In this document: piece by piece, positions 25,131 to 36,611 of the stretch
Layout of the letters: each line of letters starts with the position of its first letter
How positions within the stretch are numbered: the stretch's first letter is position 1
Source: Phyllostachys edulis
Lineage: Eukaryota; Streptophyta; Magnoliopsida; Poales; Poaceae
DNA length: 64,000 bases
Assembly: GCA_036346405.1 (NCBI GenBank)
Contig: CM070568.1
Span: 30,539,072 to 30,603,071, forward strand
Direction: 5' to 3'
Notes under the pieces: model-generated
What the model saw: only the letters and a program-made list of their open reading frames with translations
Database searches by the model: none
Told to the model about the DNA's origin: nothing
Position numbers and translations under genes: made by a program

Positions 25131-28100
25131 AAGTATACTACGTGGAACCCTCACAATATACCCACAGGAAATCGATTGAGGCCCATGACCTAGTTTTTAA
25201 CCTTCTTGATCTTTAGTCTTGACCAATACTCATAATTATCCATGTAGCCTTTTTTATGCTTACTGACTAAAAGAATATAAAGAGCGAGCATGAGTACACA
25301 AGCACTCACGAGCCAACACACATAATGCAATTATTATATATGCAAGGCTAATCAAAGGGAGGTTTATGGTTCTTTTATTTGCACAAAGCTAAGTTTGAAT
25401 TAGAGTAGTTAGTAAGCAATTCTTAAGACTTATTATTTTAATTAACACAAATTTTGATAAAACTGAGTTTTGTTGTAAAGTACTAGTGGAGGCTCCAACC
25501 TCCTATATCACTGAGTGGCTCCATCCACCCAATGCTCGGGTCACATCCTGTACTTATCACTGGTTCTCAACCAGGCCATCTCAACTATCTAGGCTTCAAC
25601 CCAACATTTCCAATCACTGGGCTCACACCCATCCTCTCATTCCACCTACAAATCATTTTATAAAAATGAAAGCCACTTCAAGCAAGTTCTCGGTACCGCC
25701 CATGACCGTAGGCAGGGCTATCTAGATAGTTTTCTCACTCTACAGAGTTCACACACTTTACCCACAAAAGACAATCAACTTATAATGTCCGTCTTGACAC
25801 ACTTCCATAGGTGTGCGACTAAGATGATTATCACAAGGCCTTTACAATGTCCCACCTCAACGCAATCCCACACCGCTAGGTATCACCTCCTTGGGCCTCT
25901 CCCCTGGGAGGTCCCCCATTTGCGCTGTGTAGTTCCTGTGGCTTCATTACCCTCTATCCACACCGCATTTCTACCAATGATGAAGCCACGCCGAGGCGAA
26001 TAAATTAGTTAGCCAGGTCGTACCCATTATAGAATTGTGGTTGCACTATTTTTACACAAGAGGTCATCACAAGATCCGGGTCCTTGATTGACTCGGTGGT
26101 ACATCCACATACCCACTCTGTCGTACCCCTAAGCACCAGCCACTTTTTCCAGCCACCCGAGTCTAAATCTGTTTTTGGGTTTTCACTTTTTGTTTAGAAA
26201 TACTTTTCTAGTCCAATATATCAGCCAGGCTCCCACCTCGATTGCCCAATCTCATTTTCAAATGTTTTAATGATGTCGGGCAAATCATTGCCCACATGTC
26301 AATGTATCTAAGTAAGACTAAGCATGACACTTCGATACAGACTTATTAACTAGTATGTAAACCATTAGTTCTAGCGTGACAAATGATAGTGTCTAAGTTC
26401 AAGGATGGGAAGGTTATATTCAATTATCATTAAGGTATTAACTATCAGCTAAAGTAACATACATGTATAAAACATATCAATGCAGCTTCGTAATTGAATC
26501 AATATAATTTGCATAATCTTAGGAGCAAAATGATCAAAGTGTTGACTCGCCTTGCTCAATGCTCAGATAATCATCTTGTTCAATGTTTTCATAATCATCC
26601 TGCTCATTGTTTTGATAATCTTGGTCTTGGCCTCGTTCTTGTTGGGACTGTTATTCCTATCATGGCTTCAGAGTCTAACTACGCAAAGTACGGTTGAACC
26701 CGAGAATATCTGAAAGCATTCAAATGAAATCCGATAAATCCAAAGACACTCAAACAAACGGAAACACTTCAAATGAAAGTCATTAAAACTAAGAGTGTTT
26801 GAAGCAGGATATACTTTAAACGAAACTAAACATATCTAATGGGGTCTTGAGAGAAGAGAGCACTCCAGATGAAACCAAACATACTCATCTGGAGTTGATG
26901 AAGGAAATACTTCAGATAAAGTATATCCAAGGAAGTTGATGAAGGAAATACTTTAGACAGAATGAAGTACATCTAGGAATATTTGGGATGAAGGAAATGC
27001 TTCAGACCAAAGTAGATAAACCCCCAAACTTTATTCGTTTGGTTCAATGGTGGGTTTTGTATTGATAGTCAAGCTTGAGGTTAGGTAACTGTTTGATCCG
27101 AGATGAGGGCGAGTGGGATCGAGCTCTCAAGAAGTCCGTTGGTGCAAGGAGTTAGGATTCCAACCAAGGGGTATTCGTAGGAATATTCCGCATCGGTTAC
27201 CTAGATGGGAGAGATTACCTGGTTAGGCCGAACTCTCTCATCCACCTTCGGATCACGAATCATCCGACTACTGGAATGGATAGCGGTGGATGATAGCTAG
27301 GGTTAAAATGATGTTGATTGATGGTGGAACTACTATCATCCACCTGGGGACATACCACCGCTATCCATACACGGTTCCTAGCTGCTCTAATGATTCGTTT
27401 AGTTATTACTTCCTATTTATCGAGGAAGTTCCATGATAGTCAGGTGAGACCTATGCATAAACTCGAGGTTCGCTCTGGGCAAACATAAGTCTCACCGACA
27501 CATGGGACCTAGTTCACTTAATGACTTCTTTTATTACTTTATATTTATCAAGGAAGTTCCACGAGCCTTAGCTGGAACTTCCAAGCATTGTTTAGACCTT
27601 AACATCATACCCTACGGGTTTGGGTTCATTGTTGCAGCGATCTCTAGCTAGCTTCATTACTTACGTGGCTTGACAAACACTAGAGTAACCTATCACACTA
27701 GTATGATGCTTAGCTCTGATATCTACTAACGTCTACTTCTATTCAAGTAGATAACTACCCTACAAGATCTATGGTTCTTACTACTAGCCCTTGTTTAGTG
27801 ATCCACCCTATCACCTTGTTTACTATTACTAACATGTAGCTAGGTCGCAGCCACCACTAATATCCATTAAGTCTTATTACTACTACACTTTACTTTGCTC
27901 TAAATGTTGAGGATACACTTAGGTGATTAATCAACTACTAGCATGGTTCATATGTCAATTGACACACATGTATACATATACTCTTATTCCCTTGCTTATT
28001 CTATGTCCTAAGTATATGTGAGCTTTTGTGTCTCATTACAGGGTTACTATACTAAGATTACACCTAGACATGATGTTGCTAGATCAAGGTATACAACCCT

Positions 28101-30531
28101 ATTTTCATTATGATAACCAGCTACTCCCTAGGTCTTTGGTGTCTTTGACACAACCACAAAAACTAGCTATGTGTGAGGCATAGTCATCATATCATGTTTT
28201 CATTGGTTGTGCTTATCGAATGAGCTACCCCTCACTTTGGTCGTTGTTAATGACCTAGGGTTAATAGCCACCTAGACATTTCTTACTGTTTGTATGACTA
28301 CTTCCTATCAAAGTGTTCATTTGATGGTTTGACACCATCCTAATCAAAGGTCCTATGTGAAATGACATACCAACAGATCCTAGCTAACCTTCAACTAAAA
28401 CTAGTTATGGTAGGCAACTATACTCGAACTAATTTACTTAGCATCTGACTATATGGGACACAATGCTAACTATGTATGCATTATATGGATAGCACTTTGA
28501 GATGGTTAACACCCTATGGCCCACTGTCATTGATCTACTGTGTGCATAGATAGGTGTTAATAGGGATGAAGTTTTGGGTTCACAGAATCTCTTCAGAAAT
28601 TAGCATCTTCATATAATTAAGGTCACACTAATCGATTAAGTTATAAATATTGCCATTATTATTATGTTAGCAATGTCCTAGGGTTTGTATGTTATTGGGA
28701 CAACTATACCGTATTGATCTATTACTAAATCCTTATTATTAAACCCTTGTTCTTTGAGTTTAGCAACTAAAGGCAAACCAATTAGCCTCTAATTACTTAA
28801 ACTTATCCTGTTAAATTATCCATTAATTAAGCCTGCACTTGCCAACTTCAAGGTTCACTCACTGATTAACAATGTTAAATAGTCAACTAACTTGGTGCAT
28901 TCATTATTGAAGCTAGTCATTATGCAATTGTTAACTGAAATATCTAACACTATACACCCTATGAACTCTGATCAACCTTTTGAGCAATCCACTATTATCA
29001 GTACTACATCCATGGCCTAGGGCCCCTTGTTAGTAGGATTCCTATCTCATATAACTTCTTATTTGAACTTACCCTTTCTAAGTTAATTGCTTCTTAGCAC
29101 CCTAATTACTTTGAATTGTCATTAACTATTATTGCAAAGTGCTAACTTCAACAACTAACAAACCTACAGACTTGCTTCCTAATAACCTTTAGGTTTTATT
29201 GGGGCCGCTGTCACTCACACACTTCTACCCACAGAGAGGGACACAGAGAGAGGGGAGAGCAGAGGCAGAAACAGAGGAGGGTAGAGTGGCTCAGGGCGAC
29301 GCACCATGCCGGCGAGGGGCTTGACGGCGACGGCCGTGGGTGGCCAAAATGGAACAAGGAGGCCTAGGCGATCCTGTGGGTGGTGGTGGCATGGCAGGAG
29401 GTGGCTGGTGGTAGGGTGGTGACAACACGTGGTGGTCAGCAGTGGGGGGAGGAAAGGGGCGACGGCGCCGGAGATGGAGAAGGGAAGGTCTAGGGAGAGC
29501 ACAAGCACCAAGGGAGCGAGGGTAACCTACCGGTGCAGACTGTGTGGGCAGAGGGAGGCCGATGCGGTCTGGCGATGTGGGCCACGGGCGACACGGCGAG
29601 GTTGTCGTGGAGGCGGCGCTGCGGGGAAGAAGAGCCAAAGCGGTGGGGAAAGAGAGAGAGAGGTCCAAGGATGCTCCACCCAAGAGCAATTGAGGAGGGG
29701 CTTACCAAGGAGGGTATGGCGGCGTGGAATCGGCTTGGCTTAGGGAAGAAGGGGCCACGACGAGCTCCGGTGAGGGGATCCCGCAATTGGTTGAGGGGAA
29801 AGCGCCATTGCGGTCGGGAACACGGCGTGACGCATAAGAGAGGGCAAGGGCTTCACTAGGGTGGCCGAAACGGTGCTGGGTTGGCGGTGGCCGACATGGT
29901 CTCAGCACGGTCGCTGCTCGGAGACGCCTGGTAAGGAAGAAGGTGAAGTGGAGGGACGACAAATAGGATGAAAGGGAGGAAGAGGAGGCTAGGGCGCTGC
30001 TTAAATAGGCGGGAGGCGATGCGCTCTGTGACAGACAGGCGACAGCGAGCGTGACGGTAGCAACGTGGCGCTAGGAGCTGCACCACTTGCGGGCTTGGTG
30101 CCAGCGTCGGGGTGACATGGGAGCATCGGGGTGTGCATGCGGGTCATTGTGGCAGCATGGGCACGACGCGGCAGGGCGATAGGAGGCGACGTGGCAGGGA
30201 CGACATGGCGCTAGGATGGGGTAGGTGACATGGCACTAGCGCGGGTCCTGTCGGGGGAAGAAGTAGAGAGGAAGGGAACCGGGGCTGGCAGGTGGGCCTG
30301 GGAAGGACAAACCAGGAAGAGGGAAGAAAAGATGAAAGAAAGGAAAAAGGAACGATATATTTCCTTTTTCTTTTCTTTTTAAATTTAGGTTTGAATTCGA
30401 CTTTCAGTTTTCAGGTTGAAGTTTCGATTGATAACTCAAAAATTTGAACATTGACGAAGCGTAAGAAATTTTTTTAAAAAATCCCACATTTTTAAATCAT
30501 TGAACTAAAAGTGAGATTTGGGGTGTTACAT
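25131..30531 (-). mobile_element. LTR B, minus orientation
   Basis: Ends on the plus strand in atttggggtgttaca at 30531, i.e. TGTAACACCCC at its 5' end on the minus strand, the same start as the solo LTR. Its 25131-26270 part is the reverse complement of LTR A (10860-11322 plus 14630-15400). The order along the minus strand is AT-rich start, GC-rich block (29.2-30.3 kb), long AT-rich low-complexity body (26.3-29.2 kb), then the conserved 3' part with the shared motif. No gag or pol is attached. The GC-rich frames at 29215-30086 overlap on both strands and are not called as genes. The 3' end near 25130 is truncated against the copia remnant. Confidence 0.7.
25701..25769 (-). repeat. Shared LTR motif, copy 6
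   Basis: Reverse copy in LTR B: ctatctagatag, then ctctacagag, then cacactttacccac. It is the counterpart of copy 4 in LTR A. Confidence 0.8.
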
Positions 30532-30760
30532 ACTAGGACGAAGAGTAATAATATCAATCCTATCATGTTTCCTAGACAACCAAATATCATAATCATCTCT
30601 ATGGTATAACAAACGCAAAATTTAGACATAGATCCACCATTATGAGAAGTTATATTATCAGAATTCAGAAAATTGAGATTAGAAATCCAAACAAGTCTAT
30701 GAGAAGAGACCACATCATGCCCTAAACATGAACAGGACAAATAGGAAAAGCAAAACTTGT
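30532..30760. other. Unassigned sequence beside the CACTA insertion
   Basis: AT-rich, no recognisable gene. Together with 38361-38389 and 38905 onward it is the pre-insertion host sequence of the CACTA element. Confidence 0.5.
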
Positions 30761-30763
30761 AAG

Positions 30764-31230
30764 CACTACCAAAACTCGTATTTTCCCGAGTGCCCAAAAC
30801 ACTCAAGAAAGTCCCTAAAACACTCGGGAATATAGTTCCCGAAGGTCTACCGTCGGGAAAAACCACTCGGGATAGATTAGTCGGGAATCAAACTGATTTC
30901 CCGAGTGTTCGAGAGATTTACACTCAGGAAAATTAACTTTCCCGAGTGTTTGGGGTTACACTCGGGAAACTTAAAACACTCGGGAAACTAGTTTGCACGA
31001 CGGGTTTTCCCACCGTAACGAAATACTTTCCCGAGTATATGTCGACCAATGGCACTCGGGAAAAGTATATTTTCCCCGAGTGTTTGAGTCCTGAACACTC
31101 GGGGAAATTGGAGTGACAGCGTCGGGAAAGCTATATTTCCCGAGTGTTTTTGTCCTAAACACTCGGGAAAAAAGTTTTTGTGTGTCGAGTGTCAACGAAT
31201 TACACTCGGGAAATAGATTGTCAGCCACAC
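30764..31230. repeat. Left subterminal repeat array of the CACTA element
   Basis: More than ten copies, in both orientations, of a 10-bp motif cactcgggaa or ttcccgagtg. In CACTA elements such arrays bind the TNPA-type protein. The matching right-hand array is split by the nested insertion (about 36530-36611 and 38251-38357). Confidence 0.85.
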
Positions 31231-31330
31231 AGGAAACATCATTCCCAGCGAATGCAGCTCAATTTTATGCATACAATGTGCTTTTCATATAATGCATATT
31301 CCACCACAAGGTATCACCAATGCACAAATC

Positions 31331-31332
<2 letters not shown>

Positions 31333-31368
<36 letters not shown>
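31333..31368. repeat. (TA)18 microsatellite
   Basis: Eighteen uninterrupted TA units within the CACTA element. Confidence 0.95.
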
Positions 31369-31370
<2 letters not shown>

Positions 31371-32994
31371 TTCGACAACAACATTGACATAATGTTCGAG
31401 TTCACAATTGACACACACAAGCTTATCACAGACCAAGACACTAAGTACCCAAGGTTTGATAGGAATGGCATAATGCCTTTCTATATGCAGTAATACAAGG
31501 TTATCATATCATGGGCTCATCATAATCTGAACCATTTGTAGATTCTTTATGCAAAAGACACTACATCAACTGGCGATACCACGGGACTATGGGAGGGAAG
31601 AACTAGATCTCAGTGTAGCACTAGCTGAGGCACGATCCATACCTAAGTAGTCGGCCACAACATCGTCAAATGGAGTGCTGACTGGCTGCAATGTCATCAC
31701 GCCAAAGTTTCTTGCTGCAACCATAATTATGAGAATCCATCAACACTTTTTAGTCAAGCTGGGAGGGAAGAACAAGATCTCAAAATCAATGACAGAAAAA
31801 CCTTGGCAACTTGGCATATACAACATAGCTAAAGACATTCACAAAAGCACAAAAAATGTAGTGCTACATCAACACTTTTGCTATTTTCTGGAACACATCA
31901 CTACGACGATAAGGTTATCCGGCATGCACAGATCATTTCCATATCCTTAACAACTCACTAGTTGGAGACCATTCCAAACTCAAAGCATTTTGAAAAATCA
32001 ATTCTCCTTTTCATGTTCTGTTGGTATAAAAGTTCATAAAACTTCAAAAAGTTCACAGACAGATAAATTGTGAATCTATAGAATGCCAAGTACATGCACA
32101 AGACAGATTATTAGTGAGATGTAAAATATAGGAAAGTTAACGGCAATGAACCTCAGTGAGAGGCTGGGAGTTCAAATTTTGTGGCCAGCGAACATTTATT
32201 AACATAAGTCTGTGCATTGTAGTTGTTTGGCAACCAAACATGGATGAAAGGAAAAGGACTTCTCTTATTACATATTGTCACAATATCCTTGTTGAAGCAT
32301 GACTTATAATAGCATATACACATGAATGAACTTAATACCCAATAAATGAACTAATATCCTCGTCAAAGCATGACTTATAAAAGGCTACTATACCCAGTAT
32401 ATAAACAGCGAACATCTAAGGTGTTGATAGCATCTTCTATAAAATTGCAAAACATTATATTAACTAGAGCAATCAGTCATGAAGAAATCAGAGTCAAACA
32501 ACAAAGAAATAGAAATGATTAAAGTAAAGTCAATTTTCATGTGAGAGTACCTTCTCAGAAGGTCACAATTTGTTGCTGGTGAACCCCTCCTCCTTGATAT
32601 TGTAAACCTGGTGCGAAATCCTCACATACCCTGTCACTGGATCACCACTCTTATCATTTGACATCTCTTGTAGTTACTTCTCTTGTAGTTACTGAGCCTG
32701 ATGTACTCACAAGGTATCAGTGTATCACACGAAAACACAAACAGATATCAACGTATGTCTGTTCTGCACAACATGGTATCATACAAGTCGACACAAGGTA
32801 GTAAATATTGCAAAGCCATAGGTTGCCTGTTGTAATTGTGCATGTCAGGTGTAAAAGATATCAAGATCCAGAAGGTACATAGATGCAAGCAAAACTCCAA
32901 TCCCCACAAAACTAAAAACACATTGTTCATTCCTATTAACAGAATTGTCCACAACACAAAATATGGTATACTCCATCATTTTGCATTGCCTTAC
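31369..32994. other. CACTA interior, left of the GAPDH fragment
   Basis: AT-rich. Two short minus-strand open stretches (about 31571-31715 and 32565-32660) could be further captured exon pieces, but I do not recognise them. Nothing else is supported. Confidence 0.3.
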
Positions 32995-33094
32995 CATGTA
33001 CTTAGCATCAACAAAAGGATCATTGACAGCCACAATTTCAATATCATCTCTACTAGTTGCAATTCGCAAAACCAATCCCCAATCCGCCCAAATC
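32995..33094 (-). pseudogene. GAPC: Captured cytosolic GAPDH exon, frameshifted
   Basis: This 100-bp stretch on the minus strand is bounded by an acceptor (ctgtag) and a donor (gtaagg). It encodes the start of glyceraldehyde-3-phosphate dehydrogenase: the beginning reads GFGRIG in one frame, the nucleotide-binding glycine motif, and the rest reads LVLRIATSRDDIEIVAVND followed by PFVDAKYM in another. A single-base loss at the junction (near 33078) breaks the frame. GAPDH catalyses the NAD-dependent oxidation step of glycolysis. Only this exon was recognised; the neighbouring exons are absent at the expected places. It lies inside the CACTA element, so it is read as a captured host gene piece rather than a gene. 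The splice sites look intact, so it could be an exon of an element transcript. Confidence 0.85.
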
Positions 33095-35258
33095 CTACAG
33101 TAACAAAAACATAGGGCTAACATTGAGACCAAATTGCATATACTTCACTTCATCTACTTTTGACTTATGCTACCAAAGTGTAAACTACCTCAGTGGGCCA
33201 TGTGTGATCCGGTTACTTGGCTGAGCGCTAAAGATTACCTTTTTAAGATACTATAAGATGATATTTAAACTAGTGCATTTGGTGTACATCATATATTAGA
33301 GCCAAAAAAACAACATGGCCCCTAAGCATACAAGACAAAATGCATTAACCAGCAAGGATTAATCTATCTCATCTAGATTACAACTGTTTTTGCATCAATT
33401 TTGCCCCTAGATGAACACAAGAGAGAGACTCATGATCGACTACCACACACAACCCACCACCATTGGATAAGTTGCCAACATTAACAACAAAGTTATATAC
33501 AGGCATATGCATGAATCAACAGAACTTGAATCTTTTTAAGTATCAAAATTACATTTAGCACATAATTGCTTATACTTTTGTGGCGATCTAAACCATATGA
33601 GCTACGAGAGCAGTTTAATTTACTATTATCAGATTTATGATGTATCATCCCATCACTTTTTTTTTTGGGGGAATACATTGTATCTCAAATACATGGCATG
33701 AATCATGATGGCGAGCTGTGCATATGAGTGCATTCAAGTTCTAAATCAGATTAAGAACAAAATATTCATGTTTATCTTTGTGCGATCGTGCCATTCTTGA
33801 TGTAATTGAGATAGCACTAAATCTATAGACATTGATTAAACACACGAGACAATGATATATAGTGGCTTCCTAGAAGTTCAATCACATCTCGATTCACTTT
33901 CACTACTATGAACATATATGCATGGACACAAGTATATCCCTTTCTCAGAATAGTTTAGATCGGAAACAAACAATCAAATAGAGCATAGGAGCCGAATAAG
34001 CATTAATTGTGCTATCTACTACTCCAAAGAGAAAGATAAGATATTGCAGGAAGCAAAAACTACAATACAAATATTACTAACCTGAGCTTGAGGCTAGGCT
34101 ACCCACAATCAAAAACAAATTACATAGCATCCAAAAACAAATTAAGCGGGTTCCACCTATTTTCCTGGAGGCCTTCAGAGTTCAGATCGACAAGTATGTG
34201 ATAGTACTAAAAGATGAATGACTCGTAATAAATTATTTGCGATAAAGAATAATTCTTTAAACTTTGAAGGTGGTGTTGGGATCAGACCTTGAGTGCCCAC
34301 ATTGTGATCCATGGAGAGATGGGTGGCCTCTGCAAGCGGCAAGCAAAGTACTTCAACCTGGATACAAAAATAATTACAATTAAGATATGCTGAGATATAT
34401 TCCATTCAAAAGCATTTCACAAAAGTTATTTAATCACAAAGGTTGTAGAGTTGAATGCCGTGTTTGTTCTGATTATAGGAGAAGAGGAATTGAAAGAAAA
34501 GAAAACACAACAGTGTAGCCGAAAGGATAGGCCACCCCCTAGCCTCCCAACTTTTGAAAGCCCAAAAGTAGGCAATTGTTCAAGTATCTTGTATTCCACA
34601 AGAATCTGTTAGTAACTAAACAAGGAAAGAAATCTGAATACCTTGCACCAAAGGATGAAGCAATACGATGCAGATAATATAACTGGGAAACAAAACTTTA
34701 TATGTTTCTAATGTAGACAGGATCCGTGATCTGGTCATCAAATTAAAATTGTTGTTGTGCATGTGACACCGACAAAATCTTGAACTCAACACCGATGACC
34801 CATCTACTCAGTATTTGAGATAAAGGGTAACCTCACCACAAGCATCCATACAACCTAAGAGAGGCAAGGTAGGTAAGCACATAGTATATACATGAGTGTG
34901 CATATATAGAGATTAAAAATGGTTGATGCATATATTCGTGCATTGATCATGCAGAGAAGAATGGTAATGCTAAGAGGAACATCCACCATTCCCCACGTCC
35001 CCAAATTGTTGTGTCATTTCCTTCAATTGACAGTGCTGGAAACTAAAGTGCAGCTATACACAATCCATAAATTCAAGCAAAATAATGTGCAAAAAACATT
35101 AATTTCAGTGGTTTAATTTCAAGGCAATTGCTGTAAGTACTTCTATGAGACATATGTGTTAGTTAAAACAAGAACATAAACAATGTGGTTTAATTTCAGT
35201 GTGCATGGGTGTAGCTAGGTTGCAGGTTAGTTGTTTAAGTGGTTAACTCGCTACTAAC
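33095..35258. other. CACTA interior, no recognised gene
   Basis: AT-rich with a short T run at 33657-33664. A minus-strand open stretch at about 34270-34360 is preceded by gc-rich codons but is not recognised. Confidence 0.3.
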
Positions 35259-35375
35259 CTTGGCCACCGGCTTCACATCCTTATTGATCCCTGCAGGCTG
35301 ATCAGCAGTGAACAGGTTGGTGCTATAGGTGGTGATCCTATCTCCTGCTGGGGACAGAACTAAACTAATCTCCCC
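35259..35375 (-). pseudogene. Splice-bordered open exon in CACTA, family unknown
   Basis: Exactly 39 codons, open on the minus strand, between an acceptor (ggtag) and a donor (gttagt), both phase 0. The translation includes LSPAGDRITTYSTN and ADQPAGINKDVKP and has ordinary protein composition, unlike the AT-rich surroundings. I cannot name the family. It is probably another captured exon or part of a decayed element gene. Confidence 0.45.
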
Positions 35376-35899
35376 CTACCAATCATATTAGAATATTAAA
35401 CAATCAAACAACAATCATTTATGCATGAGTACTATATACATTTGAAAAGACACATATCTAGTACTAAATCAATCATAACTCATAAGCATCATAACTAATG
35501 TGAGATGTAGTTTGTACCTTTGGTGATGGCTCCACATGCATATTTGGGAAGGGAAGATGTTGAGTCTCGCATCCATGAACAAAAAAGGAACAAACTCAAA
35601 GGCACGAGACCGAGAGTGCCATATATCTCTGAAACTCTAAGGAGTTTGAAATAAGGCTAGCTATTGATGCGATCAGAACAAAACAATCATGGTGCATCTC
35701 ACGATGGCAACATCACTCAAGCCATCACAGAGCACATACAACATTTAGCTCTCGTTTCTTCATCACAGAGCAATAGGGGCGGGGAGTAGAGAGAGGATTC
35801 AGGGGTAGTATACCTCAAGTAGCACTGGCAACAACCCAACCACAACAAGCAACCCCATCGGCCTTGACCATGCATGAACTACATGAACCTCAAGCAACA

Positions 35900-36549
35900 A
35901 GCAATGAAACAATCAAAGATTAAAAACGAAATCTCAAGAAGGAAAGTAAAATAACAGGAAGAAAGTAAAATGGGGGGAACGGAGTCAACGGGAGAATGCA
36001 AACCAAGCCAAGGGGTGGTGGGGAGGCCGAACCGGAGCCCAGGGGGAACATGGGAGGGCCTGAGACCCAGGGGGTAGAGCGCACATGGGAGCACGGGGCC
36101 GAGCGGCGGCGCTGGCCACCAGGCCACGCCGGGGAGGCGGGTGGAGCGAAGGTGGACCAAGGCGCGGGACCGAGCTGGTGAGAGGAACACTCGGGCGAGC
36201 CCAGCACCGAGAGGGAGCAGCCGGAGGACCAAGGCGCGGGACCGAGCCGGGGATAGGAATGCTCGGGTGAGCCCAGCACCGAGAGGAAGCAGCCGGAGGC
36301 GCTAGGGGAGGCGCGTGGGCGGACGCAGGGAGGCGGGGAGGAGTCGTGGGCGCAGGAAGGGGGCGGCGCAGAGGAGGAGTGGCGACGGTAGGCCCGAAGC
36401 AAAGCACCAGTAGGTAGAAATGGAGGATGGGGGGTGGGGAGGGCGGCTGCAGGGATTGGGACGAGTGGGGATGCAGGGTTTTTCGGAAAAAAGGCGGGCC
36501 GGGGAAAAAAATAGCGCGATAGTGCCGTTTTGTTCCCGAGTGTTTTCAT
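35900..36549 (-). other. GC-rich block of the CACTA element, proline-rich frame
   Basis: The minus-strand frame 35920-36549 is 209 codons long but is low-complexity (Pro, Ser, Ala) and overlaps other open frames in the same block, so it is not called as a protein. A GC-rich block just inside one CACTA end often holds the promoter and leader. It contains the 72-bp repeat. Confidence 0.4.
36154..36297. repeat. 72-bp tandem duplication
   Basis: Two copies, starting ggaccaaggcg at 36154 and 36226, in phase with the proline-rich frame (24 residues per unit). Each carries a form of the element's ctcggg motif. Confidence 0.85.
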
Positions 36550-36611
36550 TTTTCTGTTTTTGTGTGACGACTACTCCCTCCATCTTGATTTCCTGAGTGT
36601 TATTGAAAACA

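Noticed and set aside
29215..30086. Overlapping frames of 60-130 codons
   Set aside because: GC-rich block of LTR B with low-complexity composition; no family and no start or splice support.
35920..36549. 209-codon proline-rich frame in the CACTA element
   Set aside because: Low complexity, overlapped by other frames and partly made of the 72-bp repeat; not counted as a protein.
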